A stretch of DNA of 19,915 nucleotides. Source: JBBQRS01 sp038214535 (GTDB lineage: Bacteria > Chloroflexota > Anaerolineae > CG2-30-64-16). Under the pieces are notes generated by a model. That model worked only from the letters and a program-made list of their open reading frames with translations. It had not been told where the DNA came from and made no database searches. Shown here one piece after another: positions 14,562 to 19,915 of this stretch (its first letter is position 1; each line of letters begins with the position of its first letter). The DNA is taken from assembly GCA_038214535.1 (NCBI GenBank), contig JBBQRS010000088.1, forward strand, positions 1 to 19,915. The letters are read 5' to 3'. The translations under genes and the position numbers were made by a program.

Positions 14562-14618
14562 ACCACGAAGGAACGAAGAAAAAAATTAGTATTCTTCGTT
14601 TCTTCGTTCCTTCGTGGT
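14562..14618. repeat. 20-bp perfect hairpin, CTTCGTTTC family copy 2
   Basis: Arms at 14562-14581 and 14599-14618 are perfect reverse complements over 20 bp with a 17-nt A/T-rich loop. The purine strand reads ACCACGAAGGAACGAAGAAA. It starts 8 nt after the mannosidase stop and ends 9 nt before the next ATG. It is a sibling of the hairpin at 11390-11443, and both bracket the mannosidase gene. Confidence 0.75.
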
Positions 14619-14626
14619 AAAAAGGC

Positions 14627-15433
14627 ATGATGAACGAATATCCACTGACTGAGCGGGCCGGGGTGAGGGCGAGCTTCCCCGGCCCGCAGCTTGAGATGAC
14701 CGTTGCCTCGATCCTGGCGGGGAACACCCCCGCGCGGTTGTGGCTGGGCGACGGGCTGGCCCTGCTGTGGGATCAGGGCAACAACGTGTTCTATCTCGCG
14801 CAGAGCGGCACGCCCCAACCTGAAGCCGCAGCGAGCCTCGCCGCGCTGATTGCGGGACCGGTGCGCGCGGCGGCGCTGGAACGCGGCCGGCGCTATTTCC
14901 GCGCCCGCGCCTTGCCGCCCCTGACGGCCGACCTGCTGCAAACCGCCTTCGCGCCCATCCCGCTCCGTTCCGTTCACAAGCGCTTCTACCGCTTCACCGA
15001 GCCTGCGCCCGGCCCGCGCCCCGAACCCACCGGGGTCACCTTCGGCCCGATTGACGGCCTGCTGCTGGGCTCAAAGGGGACAGCCAACGTAGACGCCGTG
15101 CGCGGCGAGATCGGCTTCATGTGGCCCTCCCTCCAACGCTTCTACACCCACGGCTTCGGCGTCGCGGCCATCGCCCATCGGGCGGTCGTCTGCTGGTGTA
15201 CCGCGGAATACGTGAGCCCCACGATGTGCGGCATCGGCATCGAGACGATGGACGGGTGGCAAAATCAGGGGATCGCCACGGCGGCGGCGTTCCGCTTCGT
15301 GCGCCGCGCCCTGGCCCACCACATGATCTCCCATTGGGAATGCGACGCCGAAAACCTCCCTTCCGTCCGCGTGGCCGAGAAAGTCGGCTTCACGTTCCTC
15401 GAAGAAACGACCTTCCAGACCGGCTTGTTCTGA
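14627..15433 (+). CDS. GNAT-family N-acetyltransferase
   Basis: The 268-residue protein has a GNAT acetyl-CoA loop at residues 212-217 (QNQGIATAAAFRFV), a preceding strand CGIGIET, and the late GNAT motif DAENLPSVRVAEKVGFTFLEE, in which an Asn-x-x-Ser/Ala-x-x-x-Ala-x-x-x-Gly-Phe pattern is usual. It resembles the GNAT_acetyltr_2 type, with an extended N-terminal domain; the substrate is unknown. The start is uncertain: ATG 14627 (or 14630) has a weak AAAGG, yet residues 6-19 are encoded by an 11-bp GC hairpin (14653-14663 with 14677-14687), which looks like an intergenic repeat. ATG 14696 would remove that part and leave 245 residues. Confidence 0.82.
   Translation: MMNEYPLTERAGVRASFPGPQLEMTVASILAGNTPARLWLGDGLALLWDQGNNVFYLAQSGTPQPEAAASLAALIAGPVRAAALERGRRYFRARALPPLTADLLQTAFAPIPLRSVHKRFYRFTEPAPGPRPEPTGVTFGPIDGLLLGSKGTANVDAVRGEIGFMWPSLQRFYTHGFGVAAIAHRAVVCWCTAEYVSPTMCGIGIETMDGWQNQGIATAAAFRFVRRALAHHMISHWECDAENLPSVRVAEKVGFTFLEETTFQTGLF
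14653..14687. repeat. 11-bp GC hairpin inside the 5' end of the GNAT frame
   Basis: GCGGGCCGGGG (14653-14663) and CCCCGGCCCGC (14677-14687) are perfect reverse complements with a 13-nt loop. The sequence resembles dispersed intergenic GGGCCGGGGTGAGGG-type repeats rather than protein-coding sequence. It bears on where the acetyltransferase really starts. Confidence 0.5.
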
Positions 15434-15452
15434 TTCACGGAGGAAGTACACA

Positions 15453-15531
15453 GGGAAACAAGTAGACAAGGAAACCAGTGGCTTTTGAAGGCCCTTCCTT
15501 GTCTCCTTGTTTCCTTGTCTCCTTGTTTCCC
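15453..15531. repeat. CTTGTCTCCTTGTTT repeat and imperfect hairpin
   Basis: A 16-bp unit, CCTTGTCTCCTTGTTT, occurs twice in tandem (15497-15512 and 15513-15528). The second copy pairs with 15453-15473 over 21 bp with a single mismatch, making a long purine/pyrimidine hairpin. Related sequence lies at 18275-18300 and, inverted, at 19160-19206. It fills most of the gap between the acetyltransferase and tdh. Confidence 0.7.
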
Positions 15532-15551
15532 CCCGTGTCGTGTGCTATCGT
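15523..15551 (+). promoter_or_regulatory. Possible tdh promoter
   Basis: TTGTTT (15523-15528) and TATCGT (15546-15551) are spaced by 17 bp, 40 nt before the tdh start. The -35 box would be supplied by the repeat unit itself. The match is moderate, so this is tentative. Confidence 0.35.
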
Positions 15552-15590
15552 TTCCTCATCCAAATGACTGCTCCAACGGAGGGTTCATAC

Positions 15591-16616
15591 ATGAAAGCTC
15601 TCGTCAAGAAGTACGCCGAACCGGGGTTATGGATGGAAGACGTGCCCATCCCCGAATACGGCATCAACGATGTGCTGATCCAAATCCTGCAAACCTCGAT
15701 CTGCGGCACGGACGTGCATATCTGGAACTGGGACGCCTGGGCGCAGAAGACCATCCCCGTCCCCATGACCATCGGGCACGAGTTCGTCGGGCGCGTGGCC
15801 GCCATCGGCGAGAACGTACACGACCTGAGCGTGGGCGACCTGGTTTCCGGTGAGGGGCACATCGTCTGTGGACGCTGCCGCAACTGCCTGGCGGGCCGGC
15901 GTCACCTCTGTAAAGATACGCAGGGCGTCGGGGTGAACCGGCCCGGCGCGTTCGCCGAGTACCTGTGCATCCCCGTCACCAACGTCTGGCACGCCGACCC
16001 ATCCATCCCGCTCGATATTCTCTCCATCTTTGACCCGTTCGGCAACGCGACGCACACCGCGCTGGCGTTCGAGGTGTTGGGCGAGGACGTGCTGATCACC
16101 GGCGCGGGACCGATCGGCGTCATGGCGACCGCCATCGCCAAACACGCGGGCGCGCGCTACGTGGTCACCACCGATGTGAACCCCTATCGGCTGGCGCTGG
16201 CCGAACGGATGGGCGCGACGGTCGCGCTGGACGTGCGCGCACATCGCATCGCCGAGGCGCAGCAGATGCTGGGGATGAAAGAGGGCTTCGACGTAGGGCT
16301 GGAGATGTCGGGCAACGCCGGCGCCTTCCGCGAGATGCTCGTGAATATGTGCCACGGCGCGAAGATCGCCATGCTGGGCATCCCCCCCGACGAAATCGCG
16401 ATTGACTGGAACACCGTGATCTTCAACATGCTCACCATCCGCGGCATCTACGGCCGCGAGATGTATGAGACGTGGTACCTGATGCAAAGCATGATCCAGT
16501 CGGGGCTGGATATCTCACCGGTCATCACGCACAAGTTCGATTACACCGAGTTCGAGCAAGCCTTCGAGATCATGCGCTCCGGCAACTCCGGCAAAATCAT
16601 CCTCACCTGGGCGTAG
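15591..16616 (+). CDS. tdh: L-threonine 3-dehydrogenase
   Basis: The 341-residue enzyme equals E. coli Tdh in length and matches it along its whole length in my recollection: MKAL-start, ICGTDVHIWNWDAWAQKTIPVP, GHEFVGRV, SGEGHIVCGRCRNC with the structural-zinc cysteines, GVGVNRPGAFAEY, IFDPFGNATHTAL, the Rossmann loop GAGPIGVMA, EGFDVGLEMSGN and GIYGREMYETWY. It oxidises L-threonine with NAD+ to 2-amino-3-ketobutyrate in the cytoplasm. GGAGGG (15578-15583) lies 7 nt before ATG 15591; the frame extends to 15507, but that part runs through the repeat. The usual partner kbl is not next to it, so the ligase is either elsewhere or the product decarboxylates. Confidence 0.95.
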   Translation: MKALVKKYAEPGLWMEDVPIPEYGINDVLIQILQTSICGTDVHIWNWDAWAQKTIPVPMTIGHEFVGRVAAIGENVHDLSVGDLVSGEGHIVCGRCRNCLAGRRHLCKDTQGVGVNRPGAFAEYLCIPVTNVWHADPSIPLDILSIFDPFGNATHTALAFEVLGEDVLITGAGPIGVMATAIAKHAGARYVVTTDVNPYRLALAERMGATVALDVRAHRIAEAQQMLGMKEGFDVGLEMSGNAGAFREMLVNMCHGAKIAMLGIPPDEIAIDWNTVIFNMLTIRGIYGREMYETWYLMQSMIQSGLDISPVITHKFDYTEFEQAFEIMRSGNSGKIILTWA

Positions 16617-16624
16617 TAGCACAT

Positions 16625-16664
16625 AGAAACCAGGTTTCTCGGCATAGCCGGAAACCGGGTTTCT
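16625..16664. terminator. Inverted repeat between convergent tdh and M24 genes
   Basis: AGAAACCAGGTTTCT (16625-16639) and GAAACCGGGTTTCT (16651-16664) are each near-palindromic and are also near reverse complements of each other, joined by CGGCATAGCCG. The whole can fold as one long stem or as two small hairpins. Its place 8 nt after the tdh stop and 20 nt before the convergent stop suits a bidirectional terminator. GAAACCGGGTTTCT-type units are a recurrent repeat in several phyla, from general recollection. Confidence 0.55.
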
Positions 16665-16684
16665 GATGCGTCTCCGCGTGAGTC

Positions 16685-18097
16685 TCAGACCATGCGCAGA
16701 GCGCGGCCCGGGGCGAGGATGTAGGGCGGCAGGTAGGCCGGGATGTTGGAGAAGGGCAGCACCTCCGGTTTCAGCCGGATGCCCAGCGCATCGGCCATGA
16801 AGCCGCGGCGCGCCTGGATGCGCCCCCACGCTTCAGGGTAGCGCGCGGCGAACGCCTCACGCAGCGCCGCATCGGCCAGCGCGATCCCGTCCTCGATGTT
16901 GCTCGTGTAGTACGCCGTGCCCGTCGCCGGGATCACATCCACTTGCAAGGCCATCCCCGACTGCAAACACTCCGTCGAGCCCCTGTAAATGGGCGAGTTC
17001 ACCCACTCATCGAGGTGGATCAAGTGACCGGGGTTCAGCCCCACGCCGAAGAACGCGTCGCCGATGCGGCTGTGGATCACGTCATACACCTCGCCCCCCG
17101 CCACGCCGATGCACACCGTCTCATACCACGCGGCAATCGCCTCGAAGTAGGGCGCGACCAGTTTGCCTACATAATCACGAATCTCATCGGGCAGCTCCTC
17201 GGCCCGCTCGACCAGGAAGCCGGCGCGCGTGGTGAGCGCCCCCCACGGTGAGTAGCATACGGTGAACGGCTCGCCGCGCCCGATGACGCGCGCCGTGGGG
17301 CTGGCCATCCCCAGGAACGCCAGCGGCCCGGCAGACAGGAAGACGTGTGCCGCCAGCGGCAGGCCGTTGATCCGCATCAGTTCCGCCGCCTCGAGTTCCG
17401 TCATGCCGGGGCGCACGCCGAACACTACATCGCGCACCGCTTGCGACGCATAGGTCGCCGCGAACTCGAAGCGCGCCAGTTGCTCCACCTCGTTTTCGGC
17501 GCGTAGACCATCGGTCGCGCCCATCAGCAGGGCGTTCGCATTGTGCACGCGCGCCGGGTCGCCGGTCAGGGTGCGCAGCATATCGGCGATGTAGGACGGA
17601 ATCTCCAGCCACGCTTCGGCGTCCGGGCCGTCAGTCGCGCCGAAATGCTTCCACCCGGCCACGCCCACCGTCGCGCCGCGCGTGACCCCGGCGGAGCTAA
17701 GGATATCGGCCAGCGGCTTGCTGTCGCCGCGCGGCTGCCCCAGCAGGCTGAAACTCTGGAACAGCACCACTTCGAGGCTCGCCAGGATCGGGCTGATGCG
17801 CACGTAGCCCAGTCCCTCATTGCCGACCAGGATCAGCGGTTTGGCGGCGGCGCCCGCGGCGAGCGGGATCACCAACAGCGCCTCCTCGAAGCGCGGATCG
17901 AAGCCGGTCAGATAGGTCAGGTTGGCAAAGTGCTCCCGGTCGCCATAGACGATCATCACATCGAAACCGGCATCGGCGGCGCGCCCGCGCAACCGATCCA
18001 GGCGCGCGGCGTAAATATCAGGGGAGATGATCGGTTCGACGGTGGGTCGCCCGAAGTCAGGCAGGGTGATCTCAGCAAGCTCGGCGTGTCGCGGCAT
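16685..18097 (-). CDS. M24/creatinase-fold protein (Xaa-Pro peptidase-like), probable non-metal or inactive form
   Basis: The 470-residue protein has an N-terminal creatinase/prolidase domain (about 1-190, with YLTGFDPRFEEALLVIP) and a C-terminal pita-bread domain with GLRAENEVEQLARFEFAATYASQA-type helices. The His of the barrel is kept (His358 in NPGHLIH, His361) and so is Glu402 in NIEDG, but where metallopeptidases carry two Asp ligands the segment reads CYSPWGALTTR (281-291) with no Asp. It may thus be a creatinase-like hydrolase, which uses the same fold without metal, or a pseudo-enzyme. ATG 18097 is favoured by AAAGG 7 nt upstream. It stands alone, with its own promoter at 18137-18165. 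Confidence 0.78.
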   Translation of the reverse strand: MPRHAELAEITLPDFGRPTVEPIISPDIYAARLDRLRGRAADAGFDVMIVYGDREHFANLTYLTGFDPRFEEALLVIPLAAGAAAKPLILVGNEGLGYVRISPILASLEVVLFQSFSLLGQPRGDSKPLADILSSAGVTRGATVGVAGWKHFGATDGPDAEAWLEIPSYIADMLRTLTGDPARVHNANALLMGATDGLRAENEVEQLARFEFAATYASQAVRDVVFGVRPGMTELEAAELMRINGLPLAAHVFLSAGPLAFLGMASPTARVIGRGEPFTVCYSPWGALTTRAGFLVERAEELPDEIRDYVGKLVAPYFEAIAAWYETVCIGVAGGEVYDVIHSRIGDAFFGVGLNPGHLIHLDEWVNSPIYRGSTECLQSGMALQVDVIPATGTAYYTSNIEDGIALADAALREAFAARYPEAWGRIQARRGFMADALGIRLKPEVLPFSNIPAYLPPYILAPGRALRMV

Positions 18098-18136
18098 GGT
18101 TGGGCCTTTCAAGTGGAAGGTGTTTTCGCATCCGCT

Positions 18137-18165
18137 ATGTTACGCCTTGCGGACGCTCGCGTCAA
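18137..18165 (-). promoter_or_regulatory. Promoter of the M24-fold gene
   Basis: On the minus strand TTGACG (plus bases 18160-18165) and TAACAT (18137-18142) are separated by 17 bp, placing a start site about 30 nt before the ribosome binding site-led ATG at 18097. The -35 box matches at five positions and the -10 box at four. Confidence 0.5.
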
Positions 18166-18172
18166 ACCGCGA

Positions 18173-18219
18173 GAACGAAGATTAATTTCCCCTTCGCTTC
18201 TTCGTTCCTTCGTGGTGAA
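18173..18219. repeat. CTTCGTTCCTTCGTGG repeat, copy 3 (one arm eroded)
   Basis: TTCGTTCCTTCGTGGTGAA (18201-18219) matches one arm of the hairpin at 14562-14618. Only GAACGAAG (18173-18180) remains of the opposite arm, pairing with CTTCGTTC (18200-18207). It lies between the M24-fold promoter and the LysM gene end. Confidence 0.6.
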
Positions 18220-18237
18220 CTCTGCTCCCCCAAACGC

Positions 18238-18269
18238 GCGGAGTGCGCATCTGAGGATGCGCACTCCGC
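18238..18269 (-). terminator. Perfect 14-bp hairpin downstream of the LysM gene
   Basis: GCGGAGTGCGCATC (18238-18251) and GATGCGCACTCCGC (18256-18269) pair perfectly around TGAG. It sits 31 nt past the LysM stop on the minus strand. No U-run follows on either strand. The GCGGAGTG/CACTCCGC core is shared with the terminator at 10520-10545. Confidence 0.6.
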
Positions 18270-18274
18270 TTATC

Positions 18275-18300
18275 CCTTGTCTACTTGTTTACTTGCTTCC
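18275..18300. repeat. CTTGTCTACTTGTTT repeat, copy left of LysM gene
   Basis: CCTTGTCTACTTGTTTACTT followed by GCTTCC resembles the units at 15497-15528 and, in the opposite orientation, 19160-19206. It reaches the last base of the LysM stop codon. With the 19160-19206 copy it brackets the LysM gene as an inverted pair. Confidence 0.55.
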
Positions 18301-19016
18301 TACCTCACCCACACCGTCGCCTGGCACGGCGGCGGGTAGTTGCTCGTCTGATCCACCACCGTCAGGCGGATGGTGTAGACGCCGGAGGGCAGGATGTCGG
18401 TGTTGAGCGCGCCCAGCGTGCCCTGCCAGATCGGCCATTGCCCGCCGAAGAACCAGTGCCAGTCGGTGGGGTTCACGCCCGCGCCATACTCCAGCTTGTA
18501 GAACTTGAAGTTCTCATGGAACGCGTTGCCATTAATCACCACCGTACCGGAGACGCGCGCTCCTGTGCCGGGTGAGGAAATCACCGAACGCACATCGGGG
18601 CAAGCGGTTTGCACCGGCGGCCAGATTGGGTGCACCGGGTCAATGATCGGCGGCACAGGCGGCCAGATCGGCTGCACCGGTTGCACCGGCGGCGAAGGCC
18701 AGACCGGCAACGGAGGCACAGGCCACACCGGCGGCTGAGGTTTCGGCGCAGGGCGGTTGCAGCGCGCCGGATGGATCACCAACACGCTGCCCACGAAGAT
18801 GCGGTCAATGTTGCGGATGCCGTTCCACTGTTGCAACTGCCACACCGACACGCCGTAACGCGAGGCGATGATCGTGAGGTTGTCGCCGCGTGCGATGCGG
18901 TAATACACCGGCGGGCAGCTTGAACCTGCTCCGGTGGATGGGGCCGCCGCTACTGCCGGAACCAGGATGGCGCTGAGCAGCAGCACGAGGATCATGAGGA
19001 CGCTGAACTTACGCAT
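18300..19016 (-). CDS. Secreted LysM-domain protein with Pro/Trp-rich spacer
   Basis: The 238-residue protein has a signal peptide (residues 1-25, ending AVAAA), a LysM domain at about 37-82 (YYRIARGDNLTIIASRYG, ending VGSVLVIHP), a Pro/Trp-rich linker at 89-136 built from short WP/PP units, and a C-terminal beta domain at 140-238 with SPGTGARVSGTVVING and DILPSGVYTIRLTVVD. LysM binds N-acetylglucosamine glycans such as peptidoglycan, and the C-terminal domain recurs in secreted Chloroflexota proteins, from recollection. Cys34/Cys86 and Cys139/Cys231 could form disulfides. ATG 19016 is set by AAGGGAG a few nt upstream and by the signal peptide; the longer frame to 19079 would put Arg-rich residues before it. 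Confidence 0.85.
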   Translation of the reverse strand: MRKFSVLMILVLLLSAILVPAVAAAPSTGAGSSCPPVYYRIARGDNLTIIASRYGVSVWQLQQWNGIRNIDRIFVGSVLVIHPARCNRPAPKPQPPVWPVPPLPVWPSPPVQPVQPIWPPVPPIIDPVHPIWPPVQTACPDVRSVISSPGTGARVSGTVVINGNAFHENFKFYKLEYGAGVNPTDWHWFFGGQWPIWQGTLGALNTDILPSGVYTIRLTVVDQTSNYPPPCQATVWVR

Positions 19017-19106
19017 GGATGAAACTCCCTTCTGAAAACGATGAATCACGATGCGCCGCCGGCGCGTATCCGGCAGCATGACGGCCAGTCAAAAGAATAC
19101 ACCCAG

Positions 19107-19134
19107 ATTATACTACTGCGCGCAATTATGTCAA
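19107..19134 (-). promoter_or_regulatory. Consensus promoter of the LysM gene
   Basis: On the minus strand TTGACA (plus bases 19129-19134) and TATAAT (19107-19112) are both exact consensus hexamers with a 16-bp spacer. Transcription should begin near 19100, giving a leader of about 84 nt. Confidence 0.8.
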
Positions 19135-19159
19135 GACTCAAATCTTACACGATCAAGAG

Positions 19160-19206
19160 AAAGAAACAAGGAAACAGGTAGACAAGGAGGCAAGGAGGCA
19201 AGGAGA
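19160..19206. repeat. GTAGACAAGGAGGCAAGG repeat, copy right of LysM gene
   Basis: The purine-rich strand AAACAAGGAAACAGGTAGAC then AAGGAGGCAAGGAGGCAAGG (19164-19203) is the reverse complement type of the units at 15497-15528 and 18275-18300. GCAAGGAG is repeated in tandem. It lies just upstream of the LysM promoter. Confidence 0.55.
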
Positions 19207-19376
19207 CGCAGCAGGGCTGGGGCGTTTCACGCAACGAAGGTGCGCGGAAACCGGCGCGGCAAGCAATGTGAGCTTAGGGCGAAGTTGGGGGAGCTTGCCC
19301 CCCGGAGACACCCCCGTCAATCGGTCTGAGGTGTCTCGGGAGCACATCGCGCCGATGACGACGCGCCGGAAATCAG
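19207..19376. other. Intergenic region with a 3' hairpin, no gene seen
   Basis: No coding frame is convincing here. GAGACACC (19305-19312) pairs with GGTGTCTC (19330-19337), and the stem extends by CCC/GGG with one bulge. Just before it, GGGGG-AGCTTG-CCCCC makes a smaller stem. Both lie downstream of the minus-strand GYD gene and may serve as its terminator. Confidence 0.45.
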
Positions 19377-19697
19377 CTACGCGCCCGGAGCCCGATAGGT
19401 GGGGTGCATCTTGACCGCCGCGTCCACATCCTCCGGGGTCAGCAACACGGTGACATCGGCGGTCGCCCCGCCGGCCGCGTTGACGATCAGCGAAAGCGCC
19501 GCGGCGCTCACGTTGTTCGGCAGGTCCATAATGACGTACAGGCTGGTATCGCCGAAAGCGTAGTAGAACGCGTCCACCTTGCCGCCGACCGAACCCGCCA
19601 ATGCCTCAACCGCAGCGCGCCGGCCGGTGCCGCCTTCCTTCAGCAGCCCTTTCAAACCGTCCACGGAATAGTTCGCCCGAATCAGATACTTTGCCAT
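19377..19697 (-). CDS. GYD-domain protein
   Basis: The 106-residue protein begins MAKYLIRANYSVDGLKGLLKE and continues with VGGKVDAFYYAFGDTSLYVIMDLPNN and a C-terminal PEDVDAAV segment. This is the pattern of GYD-domain proteins (PF08734), small ferredoxin-like-fold proteins in which the GYD stretch is here replaced by FGDTSLYVI. Their function is not established. ATG 19697 fits the family start and has AAAGGA 8 nt upstream; the open frame continues to 19859, but that part is low-quality Arg-rich sequence. A TTGACA-17-TAAGGT promoter lies about 100 nt upstream. Confidence 0.85.
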   Translation of the reverse strand: MAKYLIRANYSVDGLKGLLKEGGTGRRAAVEALAGSVGGKVDAFYYAFGDTSLYVIMDLPNNVSAAALSLIVNAAGGATADVTVLLTPEDVDAAVKMHPTYRAPGA

Positions 19698-19800
19698 CTC
19701 CCTTGTCCTTTCATGGGGTCGCCGGGCCGGCAAGATCGAGACTGGCGCGAGATCGTGCGGGATTGTTCCGGTAAATAGACGATACAAATCACTCACAAGT

Positions 19801-19829
19801 ACCTTACCGGATAACGACAAATTTGTCAA
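19801..19829 (-). promoter_or_regulatory. Putative GYD promoter with palindrome at -35
   Basis: On the minus strand TTGACA (plus bases 19824-19829) is followed after 17 bp by TAAGGT (19801-19806). The perfect 12-bp palindrome GACAAATTTGTC (19816-19827) overlaps the -35 box and would suit a repressor. The -10 match is weak. Confidence 0.4.
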
Positions 19830-19891
19830 CTCGAAATACACGCGCGAAGGTCGGCGCAACGCAGGCAGAGCGCGCGAGGCAACGCGCCCGT

Positions 19892-19915
19892 TCAGCCTTG
19901 GTACGTCACGATGCC
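19892..19915 (-). CDS. Possible 3' end of a minus-strand gene (partial)
   Basis: Reading leftward from the right edge, the frame gives GIVTYQG and then TGA (plus bases 19892-19894). Only seven codons are visible, so neither the product nor its reality can be judged; the peptide looks like a normal C-terminus. It would lie in the same orientation as the GYD gene. Confidence 0.25.
   Translation of the reverse strand, partial: GIVTYQG

Noticed and set aside
14562..14618. Hairpin as a classic rho-independent terminator of the mannosidase
   Set aside because: The stem is long and A/T-mixed with a 17-nt loop, is followed by AAAAAGG rather than a U-run on the coding strand, and belongs to a repeat family, so it was called a repeat.
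15495..15531. Short direct repeats that might suggest a CRISPR array
   Set aside because: Only two adjoining 16-bp units with no spacers between them, no Cas genes, and related copies in other gaps; it is a dispersed repeat.
17543..18406. Plus-strand open frame of 287 codons opposite the M24-fold gene
   Set aside because: Its sequence is Arg/Gln/His-rich as expected of an antisense frame, it crosses the promoter and hairpins, and the minus strand encodes a clear M24 fold.
18600..18745. Repeated GGCGGCCAGAT/TGCACCGG-like units resembling a tandem repeat or small array
   Set aside because: They encode the Pro/Trp-rich linker of the minus-strand LysM protein; the period is codon-based and irregular, with no spacer-repeat order.

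Overview
The window looks like a chromosomal segment of a high-GC, probably Chloroflexota (Anaerolineae/Caldilineae-type) bacterium. This is an inference. It rests on a Tat-exported sugar-binding lipoprotein with a long Ala/Pro linker, a LysM + Pro/Trp-rich + C-terminal beta-domain secreted protein of a style common in that phylum, Shine-Dalgarno led genes with sigma70-type promoters, and intergenic gaps filled with hairpin repeats. No rRNA, tRNA, transposase or CRISPR array was found.

Layout. 1-136: tail of an unidentified gene. 280-969: Rossmann-fold F420/NADP-dependent oxidoreductase-like protein. 1024-3713: a compact defence/addiction block read rightward, made of an AbrB-type antitoxin and PIN toxin driven by a perfect TTGACA-17-TATAAT promoter, then a NotI-family restriction endonuclease overlapping a D12-class adenine methyltransferase. 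By eye this block is less GC-rich than its surroundings, which suggests acquisition. 3727-5007 (minus): a uroporphyrinogen-decarboxylase-superfamily protein. 5298-6539: an MFS transporter. 6639-14554: a carbohydrate uptake and degradation cluster with a promoter, a structured leader of about 450 nt, a solute-binding lipoprotein, two CUT1 permeases, an inserted Phd/PIN toxin-antitoxin pair and a GH38 alpha-mannosidase. No ATPase gene is present, so a shared MsmK/UgpC-type ATPase elsewhere is expected. 14627-15433: GNAT acetyltransferase. 15591-16616: L-threonine 3-dehydrogenase (tdh) without a neighbouring kbl. 16685-18097 (minus): an M24/creatinase-fold protein lacking the two Asp metal ligands. 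18300-19016 (minus): LysM protein with a TTGACA-16-TATAAT promoter. 19377-19697 (minus): GYD-domain protein. 19892-19915: probable tail of another minus-strand gene.

How it works together. The binding protein and permeases would import an oligosaccharide, plausibly a mannoside, that the cytoplasmic GH38 enzyme hydrolyses. The two toxin-antitoxin pairs and the R-M system are selfish or defensive passengers. The most striking non-coding signals are two. First, both antitoxin promoters, although they drive unrelated antitoxin folds, share the same layout: a 10-bp perfect inverted repeat starts at the -10 box, the ribosome binding site lies between the arms, and the right arm covers the start codon. 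Second, many intergenic gaps carry perfect or near-perfect hairpins that fall into a few recurring sequence families, and these are almost absent from coding sequence.
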